A stretch of DNA of 64,000 nt from Solen grandis (taxonomy: Eukaryota; Mollusca; Bivalvia; Adapedonta; Solenidae). Shown in pieces: positions 1 to 11,157 of this stretch. The DNA is taken from contig CM037785.1 in NCBI GenBank assembly GCA_021229015.1, forward strand, positions 34,583,062 to 34,647,061, in the 5' to 3' direction. Made by a program: the position numbers and the translations under genes. Numbering within the stretch: the first letter of the stretch is position 1; every line of letters begins with the position of its first letter. Below the pieces are notes generated by a model that was given only the letters and a program-made list of their open reading frames with translations, was not told the origin of the DNA and searched no databases.

Positions 1-3
1 CGT

Positions 4-159
4 CTAGTGATCCGTGTCTCAGTTTTTCGATTATTGTTTTAGTTTTGTTACAATAGCTAATTAATTGACGAGCGGCGTGTTTCGAAGCGAAAATAAAAAT
101 TAAGTTAAAATAACTTTTGAACAGAAAATTTTAAAAGAAATTTGAGACACGATCACTAG
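4..159. mobile_element. Short MITE with about 17-bp terminal inverted repeats
   Basis: Positions 4-21 (CTAGTGATCCGTGTCTCA) and 143-159 (TGAGACACGATCACTAG) are inverted copies differing by one inserted base. They bound about 156 bp of AT-rich, non-coding DNA. This is the layout of a miniature inverted-repeat element. The first three bases of the window are the only left flank, so a target duplication cannot be judged. Confidence 0.55.
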
Positions 160-491
160 TTCATTTGTATAGATACAGTTTAATACAAAAACGAAGGTAT
201 TTAGTGAAAAAATGACTTAGATATCGCTGTCCGAAATTTTCGAAAAATGTGTGCAATATGGGAATAACAAAGGTACTAATTATATTTTGTCGACTCTGAG
301 AACAGATATCTTGACATCAGATAGGGTTTAACTTTTGTACTAACTATGTTTATACTCAGGTTATTCAAAACCAGTAAATTTGATAGTTGTCCATTACCCA
401 GTGTCGCTACCTTAATTCTTTTTATACGCCCAAATGGTTGTATCATGTTATAACCCTCAGTTGTCTGTCTGTCCATCTGTACTTACATATA
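160..491. other. AT-rich stretch, no feature seen
   Basis: Between the short MITE and the Tc1/mariner element I see no convincing coding signal, RNA gene or repeat. The only open frame here is short and AT-driven. Confidence 0.4.
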
Positions 492-493
492 TA

Positions 494-1766
494 CGAGAGG
501 TGATTCACGAATTTTGAAACAACCTTTACCTTTTTTTCTCGCGAACACCTGCAGCACAAGTTTTATGAATTTAACTTTATCTTATCCTTTCAATAGCAAA
601 CTACACATATATGTTACATGTAGTTGTGATTTCAACATGGGTAGATGTAAAATTGACTCAAGTTTAGAGGGTCTTATAAAATACCTGCTGAAGAAAGGAA
701 ATTCCTATAGAAGCATAAAGAAGTAGCTAAAGGGCAGGGGCATAATGTATCTTTGTCCACAATATATAGAGTAAAACATTCCATCGCAAATCTCGAAATC
801 CTAATACTAAAAAGCCGAAACCAGGTGAGTTTCGTAGGCGACCTACTAAGTCAACTGATGACGTCGTTCATAAAGTCCCATTTTTATTCAAAGGGTAAAT
901 TCTCCAACCCAGAGAGAGATGGCACAACGTTTAGGTGTATCTCAGCTACTATAACCGAATTATTAAACGTGTACTGCAATGTGAACTTCGCAAGAAATGC
1001 AAAGTTCATAAGCTCAATGCAAATCAAATTGAGAAAAGACGTCAACGTTCATGGCGTCTGTATTTACGTTTAAATAACAACCAGTGAAAATTTTTGTCAC
1101 CAACGACGAGGCAATGTTTTATCTCGGTAGCAGTTATGGTCGTCGTTGGGTTTGTTATTACCGTAAAGGATACATAATGTTTCAAAACTTAAGTTTGTAA
1201 AAGGTGATTTGTTTGCTCCAGGATTCATGGCCAGGGCAGGCGTAAGCTTCCATGGTAAAACGGATATCCATATTATTGATAAAGGTGTAAAAGTCAATTC
1301 AGACTTAAAGTTCTGAAGCCTTTTGTCAATAAAGATCTTCCCAGAATGTTTCCTGGAGACCAAATTAAAGACATGGTCTTCCACCAGGATAGTGCATCCA
1401 GTCATACCTCAAAACACACACTTGCATACTTGCGTCAACAAAAATCAACTTTGTAACGCCTAAAGAATGGATGCCCAAAAGTCCTGATGCAGCACCAATG
1501 GATTTTGCTATTTGGGGTATCTTAGAATGACGTTTACAAAAACGTAAAATATACACTTTGGTAGTCTTAAACGAGCATTAAAGGATGAATGGAAAAAATT
1601 AAAACCAACAGTTATAAATAAAACCTTGCAGTCATGGCCAAAGTGATGTAGACTCATTTACAACATGCATGGATCACATATTGAGCATTTGTTACAGTAA
1701 AATGCATATCAGTTTTAAAATTATACGCTGTTACAAAGTGTTTCAAAATTCGTGAATCACCTCTCG
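494..1766 (+). mobile_element. Tc1/mariner DNA transposon, full length but inactive
   Basis: A perfect 28-bp inverted repeat begins CGAGAGGTGATTCACGAA at 494-521 and is mirrored at 1739-1766. It is flanked on both sides by the dinucleotide TA (492-493 and 1767-1768), the target duplication of the Tc1/mariner superfamily. The length, 1273 bp, is normal for the group. The interior encodes a broken transposase on the + strand. Both ends are intact and the TIRs identical, so the insertion may be moderately young even though the reading frame is destroyed. Confidence 0.9.
637..1650 (+). pseudogene. Tc1/mariner transposase pseudogene
   Basis: The reading frame is broken by several stops and frameshifts, but family landmarks remain in order. 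Near 640-720 there is an N-terminal helix-turn-helix-like segment (GRCKIDSSLEGLI then KKGNSYRSIKK). Around 1091-1170 a VTNDEAMFYL-like block matches the region of the first catalytic aspartate. Around 1370-1400 FHQDSASSH carries the second aspartate. Around 1470-1520 PKSPDAAPMDF is followed by IW, the region of the third acidic residue. Read through the frameshifts, 37 residues lie between the second and third aspartates, which suggests a DD37D (maT-like) catalytic triad. A C-terminal stretch (GSLKRALKDEWKKL) follows. In a live element the protein would cut and join the transposon ends. This copy cannot produce it. The superfamily is well supported; the DD37D subclass is an inference. Confidence 0.75.
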
Positions 1767-1768
1767 TA

Positions 1769-2365
1769 GATACCTAGTTGGCTATAGAAACAATAGATAA
1801 CAATAAATTTTCTTTCATGTCATTCATTCCATAAACTCTAATGGAGTTCCAATCTTTATTTCATATGCATAAGTCCTAATAATAATAGGAAACACTAGAA
1901 TCGCTATCGCGATATCATCGGTTTTCACAAAAGCAATTCCATTTAGTTCACGAGTCGCATAATTCGAAAACCATATTTCTTCGCTCACTAGCTTGTCGAA
2001 TAGCGTTAACAGTGATCTTTCAAACAGACTTTTTACCGAGTAGAATATTTTTGAGTATTAACTGTAAGTTATGTAGTCGCAAACTTGAAAACTTTTTTAA
2101 CCGAATTCAGTTAGTGCCATGTTAGATGTGTGTGTTTACTTTATGATGTCGACAAACGACATTTGTAATCCATAAACAACAATTGTAAACGACACACAAC
2201 AGTATAGAATGACACACGACAATGCAACATGACCTGCGACATTATTACGAACTAATGAAATATCACATGAATTTTTCTGTGTCATTTCAAATTGATGTCA
2301 CCAAGGAACAGAATGCAAAAAAAATGCACAAAAATAGATTTCAATTTTTTTAGCTATAAAGAGTG
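1769..2365. other. Non-coding stretch with repeated ACGACA motifs
   Basis: No gene is seen. Around 2145-2245 the motif CGACA or ACGACA recurs irregularly (ACGACATTTG, ACGACACACAAC, ACACACGACAATG, GCGACATT), a degenerate short-period repeat. The remainder is AT-rich without recognisable structure. Confidence 0.35.
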
Positions 2366-3990
2366 ATTTCAAGCAAAGCGCCCCGTAGCGGCAAAATGAG
2401 AAACAAAATTTATAAAAAAAAATTACTATAAAGTACCCAGCAATGCAGCAAATAGTTCAATCAAGTATACAAGTCGCTCTAGTCAAACATTCTATTTCTT
2501 ATATATCACAATTTGAAGCATAAAAACTGATTTACAGTTATTCCAAAAAAAGGATAAAACTTTTGACTGCCATAAAATGACCAAATCAAGTCCAATCTTC
2601 AAAAACTAAACATCACTGGAAAGAACTCTTCAAGAACTAAAACTTGTTCATATACTTTTTATTCGCTACCCTTTTTTTTAATTTTTTAATTGAGGTTTTT
2701 GAAAAAAAAAGGGAATATATCAAGAACAATGAACCAAAAAAAAAGTCAGGCATATATTTTGTGCGTATATGTCTTGCAAATCGTATGCAGAAAACAGAAT
2801 TCTTCTATTTGATCTCTAACAAATATGAGTAGGTTTTTCATAGACCTACACTTATTTGCACATTTTTTTTGCGAGGTTCGAACTCTCAACCTTTCATTAC
2901 TAACTCAAAAACTTTCAGTCCCTCATACCTTGAAACTATCATATTTTATTAGGCTATCAACAATGAACATAATGCAACAAACCGCATTTGAATCAGGCTT
3001 CAACTTTTGAGTTATAAGCAAAAGAGTGATTTCAAGCTAGGCGCCCCCTAGCGGCAAAATGAGAAACAAAATTGATTAAAATTTTACCATTAGGTACCTA
3101 GCAATGCAGCAAATAGTTCAATCAAATATACAAGTTGCACTAGTCGAACATTCTATTTCTTATATATCACAATTTGAAGCATAAAAACTGTTTTACAATT
3201 ATTCCAAAAAATGATCAAACTTATGACTGCCGTAATATGACCAAATCAAGTCCGATCTTCAATAACTAAACATCACTGGAAAGAGCTCCTCAAGAACTAA
3301 AACTTTTTTACATATACTTTCAATGAAATATTTTTTGTTTTGGAGCTATTTGGGGCCGAATAAAAAAACAATAAGAGTAATATGACCTTGACCTTTTCAT
3401 TTATTTTTTAACCCATTAAAGGTGTGGCCCTTTCAGACATAACAATACATAACTTCTGAAAATTTCATCAAGAATGAACCAAAAATAAAATCAGGAGCGA
3501 CAAAAAGCATGTTTTTGAAACTTTAACTTTCCTAAAATTTAGTGAAGTTTGACCGTTTCTAGAGGACAAACCATACATTTCTTAAATTTGCCACCCATAT
3601 ATTTTGTGCGTATATGTCTTGCAAATCATTTGCAGCAAACATAATTCTTCTATCTGATCTCTAACAAAAATGGATAGGTTTTTCGTAGACCTACCCTTAT
3701 TTGCACAGTTTTTTGCGAGGTTCAAACTTGCAAGCTTCTGTAGCTCAAAGACTTTCAGCAACACATACCCTCGAAACCTATCAAATTTTATGAGGCTATC
3801 AACAATGAAAAGAATGCAAAAAAAACGCATTTGAATCGGACCTCAAATAATTAAGTAATAACTTAATTATTTGAGGTCCGATTCAAATGCGTTTTTTCAT
3901 GCAAAATATATTTCATGCAAAACGCCCCTAGCGCGAAAAGTAAGACATAAATGAAAATTTTCTCAACGTTAGGATCATCTTCAAATACGT
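2366..3990. repeat. Degenerate tandem duplication, unit about 0.66-0.9 kb
   Basis: The block GAGTGATTTCAAGC...GGCAAAATGAGAAAC occurs at about 2366 and again at about 3027. A third, more diverged copy (CAAAACGCCCCTAGCGCG) is at about 3919. A second landmark, ATATATTTTGTGCGTATATG, occurs at about 2751 and 3597, each followed by matching sequence up to a shared AGGCTATCAACAATGAA. Copies carry many substitutions and indels, so the array is old. I do not recognise the family and see no coding capacity; the short frames in it are AT-rich by-products. Confidence 0.7.
3820..3897. repeat. Perfect 37-bp palindrome (hairpin)
   Basis: Arms 3820-3856 and 3861-3897 are exact reverse complements separated by four bases (AATA). 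The left arm is the tail of the second tandem unit described above (CGCATTTGAATCGGACCTC) and the right arm is its exact inversion. This looks like a fold-back duplication at the end of a repeat unit. Confidence 0.9.
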
Positions 3991-4094
3991 GGTAAAAAGT
4001 GATTAAAATTTCATAAATGTGGCTTTTCTGATCACGAAGATTTGCCGTTAACAAAAAAGGGTTAGAAAAAACCTAATTACATGTATGAATGCCT

Positions 4095-4099
<5 letters not shown>

Positions 4100-4125
<26 letters not shown>
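4100..4125. repeat. (CT)n microsatellite
   Basis: About 13 uninterrupted CT dinucleotides. Confidence 0.95.
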
Positions 4126-4819
4126 AATTGGTAAAGTGGTGATGTAAATAAATAGAACATTTATTGTCAAATTTAGTAAAACATTTTGTAGTGACTAATT
4201 TTCGTGTTTTTATGGCAGAGAGTGATTCGCATTGTTTTACTTTCACGGAAATAACCCAACCGCGAAACTCGCTAACTTAAAATTTGCAAAATAATTTCCT
4301 GGTTTACAGTAATTTACTTGGGAGGATATTCATGATTCCCATCAAATTTGGAAGAATTTCGGCAAATATGATGCAGCCGAATGTTCATCTAAGTTATTAA
4401 ATCTGTTAATCTGTGAACTAAAATTATCAACATAATGTGTGATATACAATAAACTTGCAGTGAAGTTAGGAAGCATCAGAATAAGCATTGATTGGATTAA
4501 ATGTTATTGAGCTGACAGATGACTGTCTCTGCCTTTTGACACCAGGCAAATACAGGAAATGGCGGTAGCCCAGCAAACTTTAATTTTTACCCCCCTCCCC
4601 CCCCCCCCCCCCCTTAAAAAAACAACAAAAAAACAAACAAACAAAAAAACAGTAGCTCAGCTGATAAATTTGGTAACTAGCAGATTCCAGTCAAAGAATT
4701 TGTCCAATCCAGTACTGAAACAAGTTATTTCTTATATTTTTATAGATTGTTCAAGTGCAATACTTTGGTGCCAGCTGCCTCCATGTGAAGATCTCACGAT
4801 TTTGGTAAGTATACTTTTT
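4126..4819. other. Non-coding stretch with C-tract and A-rich tract
   Basis: No gene is seen. Near 4588-4613 a long, once-interrupted run of C is followed directly by an A-rich AAAC repeat. An open frame across it would encode poly-proline followed by lysine/asparagine-rich sequence, which I treat as low-complexity translation. Confidence 0.45.
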
Positions 4820-5541
4820 AGCTCACCTGAGCACAACCTGCTCATGGTGAGCTTTTGTGATCGCCTTTTGTCCGTCGTCCGTGCGTGCGTCCGTCCGTCG
4901 TCAACAATTTCTTTAAACAACATCTCCTTCTAAACTACTCACTGGATTTTGATAAAACTTCACAGGAATTTGTCAAAAATCTAGGTCACAGGAGCTAAAA
5001 ATAGATTTTAAAAATGAAAATTTTAAAAATCTTCTTCTCCGAAAGCCTAGCCTTTTGATTTTTGGTATGTAGCATGATCTTATGACTATTTACCAAGATT
5101 GTTCAAATTATGGCCCTGGGGTCAAAATTGACCCCGCCAAAGGGTCACCTGATTTACATAGGCTAATATAGAAAAAAACTTGAAAAATCTTCTTCTTAGA
5201 AACCACAAGGCCTGGAGTTTAGATTTTGGTATGTAGCATGATCTTATGACTCTCTACCAAGATTGTAAAAATTATGACCCTGGGGTCAAAATTGGCCCCT
5301 CCCCAGGGGTCACTTGATTTAACATAGGCTAATATAGGAAAAAAACTTGAAAAATCTTCTTCTCAGAAACCACAAGGCATAGAGTTAAGATATTTGGTGT
5401 GCAGCATTGTCTGGTGGATCTCTTCCAAGTTTGTTCAAATCATGACCCTGGGGTCAAAATTGGCTCTGCCCAAGGGGTCACTTGATTTTACATAGCCTAA
5501 TGATATCAGGTGAGCGATCCAGGGCCATCATGGCCCTCTTG
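4820..5541 (+). mobile_element. Tandem-core interspersed element, core type A
   Basis: The element opens with AGCTCACCTGAGCAC, then a short inverted match (GTGAGCTTTTGTGATCGCC) and a TCCGTCGTCCGTGCG-rich stretch. It closes with CAGGTGAGCGATCC, the hairpin GGGCCATCATGGCCC and CTCTTG. Between these ends lie roughly three copies of a unit of about 165 bp containing GGTATGTAGCATGATCTTATG and CCCTGGGGTCAAAATTGG. It encodes no protein. A short imperfect hairpin close to the 3' end and insertion beside a T-run resemble non-autonomous Helitron-like elements of bivalves (pearl type). That affiliation is inferred from layout only. Confidence 0.7.
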
Positions 5542-5984
5542 TTTATATAATGATAAATGACTTCAGGTATTATGGATTCACCATTGGTAGATGGGACGGT
5601 GAGCATATGTCATAATAAATGGCAAGATTTGAAAACCAGTCAGTATGTCCAACACCCCCCATAGTTATGGTAATTGAAAAGTTAAAAAGATGGCTATTTT
5701 GCAAAGTTAAAAAGAGTCCACTCTCGAAGACTGATAAACATGAACAAATCTTTACCAAAATTGGTCACAATGTGTACGTGCACAATATCTTAGCCAAGTT
5801 TGAATACCTGTCAGAATGTATTTGATATTCTAGAGTTACAGCTCTTGAATTGATAAATATTTGCAAAGTTACAAGAGTCCTCTCTCTATAACACTGATAA
5901 ATGTGTACCCATCTTCACAAAACTTGACCTTCAAGTGTATTGAGACAATATCTTGACAAAGTTTGATAACCAGTCAGAAAGTTA

Positions 5985-6757
5985 CATAACAGGTCAAATC
6001 TTTGAAAAACCTTGTGAACACTCTAGAAGCCACAGTTTTAGCCCAGTCTTCATTAGATTTGGTCAGGATGTTTGTCTACATGATATCTTGGATGAGTTTG
6101 AAATAGGGTCATGTAGGGTCAAAAACTAGGTCACCAGGTCAAATCTTAGGAAAACCTTGTGAACATCTGAGGCCCATTTTCCCAATCTTCATAAATTTGT
6201 CAGGATTTTTTCTTATATTTGGATGAGTTTGAAAATGGGTCACATGGGGTCAAAAACTAGGTCACCAGGTCAAATCTTAGAAAAACCTTGTGAACATGCT
6301 TGAGGCCACATTTTTGACCCAATCTTCATGAAACTTTGTCAGGATCTTTGTCTTTATGCTATATGGGATGAGTTTGAAATTGGGTCATGTTTGGTCAAAA
6401 CCTAGGTCAAATCTTAGAAAAACTTTGTGAACACTCTAGAGGACACAGTTTTAGCATAACCTTAATGTAACTTGGTCAGAATGTTTGTTTACATCAAATC
6501 TCGGATGAATTCAAAACTGGGCCACATGGGGTCAAAAAGTAGTTCACCAGGTCAAATAAGAGGCCTACATTTTTGTCCCAGTCTCCATTAAACTTGATAA
6601 GAATGATGACTGCATGAATTCCCAGTTGAGTGCAAATTCAGGTAGGATCAAAATGTAGGTCACTTAGTCAAATGTTAGAAAAACACTTTAGATGCTATAT
6701 TTTTTGTCATCATGCCTAACAAAGCAAACTTACTCAGGTGAGTGACACAGGGCCATC
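5985..6757 (+). mobile_element. Tandem-core element, core type B, 5'-truncated
   Basis: Repeats of about 143-150 bp contain CTTGTGAACACTCTAGA, TTGGTCAGGATGTTTGTCTA, ACATGATATCTTGGATGAG and GGTCACCAGGTCAAATCTTAG. The 3' end is CTCAGGTGAGTGACACAGGGCCATCT, a decayed version of the shared terminus; the closing hairpin is lost. The usual AGCTCACCTGAG start is absent. The stretch 5600-5985 has looser similarity to the same core and may be an older part of it. Confidence 0.65.
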
Positions 6758-8177
6758 TAATTTTCTTTTATAAAATTTCTATATATAATATACAAGCCAA
6801 TCCTAGTCCAATGAATATTCTGGCACTTTGTGATATTTGTTTTTGTTGGGGCAAAGCAACATCATATCATAAAGCCTCAAAAACACGTACCAAAATCAAA
6901 AATGAAATGTAATTTCAATGATAACTACCATTATATGATTTGATTCAACCCTAAAAATCCTAATTCGCTAAATTTTGTACAAAGCTACACTGAAATGCTG
7001 TCATTTAAGCTTATTAATAAATTGTGAATATCCTCTTCACTCTAGAAAACACCATTACTATGAGAAAACAGATTTCACTAACTGGAACAGACGAAAATTT
7101 AACCAAGAAATATCGAGTACATACCAACCATGTTTATAATTTGTGATATGGAAATGTTTCAATACAATGACTAACACAGAATATCTAGATGACAAAGTCA
7201 TCAATCACAGGAATCACTCTTCCCCATTTCAGGTAGTTTAAAATTTTGTTTAAATATAAAAAATGTATTCTCTATAAATCATACTTTGAAAGTGGACCAA
7301 TCAGCTATCAAATTGATGTCAACATGTAAACTTGGAAATGGGTCAGATATTCGAAGCATTTACTAGTGCCAATTATTTGTTGAATTTGGGTTTAAAACAC
7401 ATTTTCATTGTAAGTTTTTTGTTTCTGTGGTATAAGAAATGTTTGCCTTTTCTACTCAAGATAGTTTTAAGTGCAGTCATTTCATATTATTGAGTTAATA
7501 ACAGCTTAAACCGTGGAACATGCTATGTGTTTTTGAGGCTTTTCGATATGACGTCTTTTTGCCCAAGAAAGAAAATCACACAAAGCAACTATATAGGACT
7601 AAAGCCAATCCATAATGTTATCCCCTTAATTTATTTTTTGACCCTCTGATACAAGGAATTTTACTCTTGTGTGCATCTAAAAATAGACTTACATGGATAA
7701 TCTGAAATCTGTGTTGTTCACCTTATTACAATTCGTTAAAACCAGCGACTTATGGTGCTTGTAATATGATCAAATGACAATTTTACCAAAACAAAAAGAG
7801 TTTCCCTTTTACATATGGCTTGTTTATAAAAAAAGCTGTATTGTCCCTATAAACAATGAAGATTTGCATAGGTTATATTTTTTGGTATGATAGAAAATTA
7901 GATCCCCATTTCAGTTGATAGAGCATAATGTCCACCAGAGACAGGTGATGTCAAATACCAACACCATGTGTACAATTATTGTGGAATTCTTGAGCTTATG
8001 TATGGGAATCTTCTTTTATTCACCTCATGCGAGAGTTGATCCAGAATTACGTAGACATTTACTGTAAATGAAAACTATAGAAACGAAAACCACAAAACTG
8101 GGAACATAAATATCAATATTTATTACATTTGTGTACCAAATTTCGTGGAAATTCCATGGCAAATGACAAATTTACAT
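6758..8177. other. 1.4 kb without a recognised feature
   Basis: I read both strands and see no splice-flanked coding segment, RNA gene, inverted repeat or tandem array that I can support. Confidence 0.4.
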
Positions 8178-8217
8178 GGTCTTTAAGAAGGTATAGGTAG
8201 AAATCGCAGAGCAGCTT

Positions 8218-8640
8218 GCAATTGACGTATGACGTCATGTGAGATAAGGAAGACTGTCATCTTAAGCGTACCTGTTCAGCGTTTCTCAAAATAATCTCCG
8301 TCACAGTCCATGCACTTCTGGTGACGCTCTACCCACTGTCTGTATGTATCAGAATACCACTGAAGATCCAAACTGGCAACAACAGTCTGTGCCACTTGCG
8401 AAAGTTCGTAAAAATCCTTGTACTGTTTCAACCAACGTCAAGTTAGAGGACGGCTTCCCACCTCTACCTGCATCATTGTTTACGTCTTCCTGGCCATCTC
8501 TAAAATGTTTCTGCCATTTGAAAACAAGTGCATGCGATACCCGTGGCTTCATGTTTGCTTCTTACAACATTTCTTGGGTCTGGGTCAGCGTTCATCCAAG
8601 CTGTACACAGAATTGTATAATGGTGTGGCATTTATGAAAT
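8218..8640 (-). pseudogene. Mariner-type transposase remnant with internal deletion
   Basis: On the - strand, 8552 down to 8349 reads through SHALVFKWQKHFRDGQEDV, then GRGGKPSS. This is the N-terminal DNA-binding region of mariner transposases (compare the family pattern F.WHKRF..G.ED..DD...GRP). Downstream on the same strand, at about 8360-8290, VERHQKCMDCDGDYFEK matches the extreme C-terminus of mariner transposases (family pattern RW.KCI...GDY.EK). The catalytic core that should lie between them is missing, so this is an internally deleted copy. I could not define its terminal inverted repeats. No function is expected. Confidence 0.7.
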
Positions 8641-8657
8641 CTTCTGGTATCATTTTT

Positions 8658-9378
8658 AGCTCGACTATTCGTAGAATATGAGAGCTATTGTAGTCACCCT
8701 GGCGTCGGCGTTGGCGTTGCAGCTTTTGGTTAAAGTTTTGCGTGCAAGTTACTATCAACCTTATATCTCAATAACCATTTATGGTATTGACTTGAAAGTT
8801 TATAAATATGTTCAGGGGCATCAGACAACCAAGGTTGATAACTCTTGACTGAATTTAATATGAATTATGGCCCCTTTTTAACTTAGAAATTTTGGTTAAA
8901 GTTTTGCATGCAAGATACTCTCATGCTTATATCTCAGTATCAAGCATGCGATTGATTTGAAACATCTTTAATATGTTTAGGGGTATCATACTTTCATGGT
9001 AGATAACTCTTGATAGAATTTGTTACAAATTATTGCCCCTTTTTAACTTAGAAATTTTGGTTAAAGTTTTGCATGCAAGGTACTTTCATGCTAATATCTC
9101 AGTATCCAGGCATGGGATTGATTTGAAACATCTTTAATACGTTTAGGGGTATCATACTTCCATGGTAGATAACTCTTAATGGAATATGTTACAAATTATT
9201 GCCCTTTTTAACTTAGAAATTTTGTTTGGTTAAAGTTTTGCATGCAAGTTACTTTCATGCTTATATCTCAGTATGCAGGCATGGAATTAATTTGAAATAT
9301 CTTTAATATGTTTGGAGTATCATACTATCAAGGTTGATAACTTTTGATGGAATTTATTACAAGTTATGGCCCCTTTTT
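8658..9378 (+). mobile_element. Tandem-core element, core type D, 5' part
   Basis: The start is AGCTCGACTATTCG followed by a GGCGTCGGCGTTGGCG stretch, a different terminus from types A-C. The core is four copies, at about 8733, 8897, 9062 and 9231, of a 165-169 bp unit containing TAAAGTTTTGCATGCAAG, CTTATATCTCAGTA and GGGGTATCATACT. It is split at 9378/9379 by insertion of a type C element and resumes at 10700 with TTTAACTTAGAAATTTTGG, exactly what is expected after GCCCCTTTTT. Confidence 0.75.
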
Positions 9379-10699
9379 AGCTCACCTGAGCACAAAGTGC
9401 TCAAGGTGAGCTTTTGTGATCATCCAGCGTCCGGCGTCGTGTGTCGTGCGTCGTCAACAATTTGCTTTAAACGACATCTCCTCTGAAACCGCTGGACAGA
9501 ATTTAATGAAACTTGGCAGTAATGTTCCTTGGGTGAGGCTCTACAAAATTTGCTAAAATAAACTTGATCCATGAAGAACTCTGGTTGCCATGGCAACAAA
9601 AAGAAAAATAATTTGAAAACTTTAAAAATCATCTCCTTCAAAACTATTGGCCAGATTTCAAAATAATTTGGTACAGATGTTCTTTGGGTCAACCTCTACC
9701 AAAGTTGCTAAAATTATTCCGATCCGTAAAAAAACATGGCCGCCAGGGGCGGGGCTTATTTGCCTTATATGTATATAGAGAAACCTTTAAACAACATCTC
9801 CTCTGAAACCACTGGGCAGAATTTGATTAAACTTAGCAGGGATGATCCTTTGGTCAACCTTCACAAAAGTTGCTAAAATAAACTTGATCCATGTAGAACT
9901 CTGGTTGCCATGGCAACAATAAGAAAAAAATAATGAAAACTTTAAAAATCATCTTCTTCAAAACTACTGGCCAGATTTTAAAATAAATTGGTACAGATGT
10001 TCCTTGGGTCAACCTCTACCAAAATTGCTAAAATCTTTCCGATCCGTAAAAAACATGGCCGCCAGGGGCGGGGCTTATTTGCCTTATATGTATATAGAGA
10101 AACCTTTAAACAACATCTCCTCTGAAACCACTGGGCAGAATTTGATTAAACTTGGCAGGGATGATCCTTGGGTCAACCTTCACAAAAGTTGCTAAAATAA
10201 ACTTGATCCATGTAGAACTCTGGTTGCCATGGCAACAATAAGAAAAAAATAATGAAAACTTTAAAAATCATCTTCTTCAAAACTACTGGCCAGATTTTAA
10301 AATAAATTGGTACAGATGTTCCTTGGGTCAACCTCTACCGAAATTGCTAAAATCTTTCCGATCCGTAAAAAACATGGCCGCCAGGGGCTGGGCTTATTTG
10401 CCTTATATGTATATAGGGAAAACTTTAATCAACATTGCCTCTGAAACCACTGGACAGAATTTGATTAAACATGGCAGGAATGATCCTTGGATCAACCTTC
10501 ACAAAAGTTCCTAAAATAAACTTGATCAATATAGAACTCTGGTTGCCATGGCAACAAAAAGAAGAAAAAAAATATGAAAACTTTAAAAATCATCTTCTTC
10601 AAAACTACTGGCCAGATTTTAAAATAAATTGGTACAAATGTTCCTTGTGTCAACCTATTTATCTCAGGTGAGCGATTTAGGGCCATCATGGGCCTCTTG
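9379..10699 (+). mobile_element. Tandem-core element, core type C (319-bp unit), nested in type D
   Basis: It begins AGCTCACCTGAGCACAAAG, has a stem with CTCAAGGTGAGCTTTTGTG and a short CGTCGTG-rich tract, and ends CAGGTGAGCGATTTAGGGCC...GGGCCTCTTG. The core unit recurs every 319 bp; the landmark CATGGCCGCCAGGGGC is at 9735, 10054 and 10373. Each unit has a GGTTGCCATGGCAAC palindrome and an A-rich run. Short open frames on both strands repeat with the unit and are not genes. The insertion point lies in a T-run of the type D element. Confidence 0.8.
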
Positions 10700-11157
10700 T
10701 TTAACTTAGAAATTTTGGTTAAAGTTTTGCATGCAAGGTACTTTCATGCTTATATCTCAGAGTCCAGGCATGGAATTGATTTGAAATATCTTTAATATGT
10801 TTAGGGGTATCATACTATAAAGGAATATAACACTTGATGGAATAAATTAAAAATTATGACCCCCTTTTAACTTAGAATTATGGTTAAAATTTGCATTCAA
10901 GCTACTATCCAGCTTATATCTCAGAAATTGCTTGTGGAATTGACTAGAAAGTTAAGGTGTGTCTTCAAGGGCATCAGAAAACAGGAGGATAACTTTTGGA
11001 CTGATGCAAATTATGGCCCTTTTCTAACATGGATTTTTGGTTTAAGTTTTGCATGCACAGTGTTATTGTGCTTATGTCTCAGTAACTAGGCATGGGATTG
11101 ATTTTAGACATCATAAATATATTAAGGGGTATCAGACTATCAAGGTATATCATTTTT
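10700..11157 (+). mobile_element. Type D core segment between two type C elements (duplication copy 1)
   Basis: This continues the type D core with TAAAGTTTTGCATGCAAGG and later, more diverged units. It ends at CATTTTT, where the next type C element begins. It is nearly identical to 12810-13268. Confidence 0.75.

Noticed and set aside
4559..4933. Proline-rich protein
   Set aside because: The frame is a translation of a C homopolymer and AAAC tract, then runs into a type A element.
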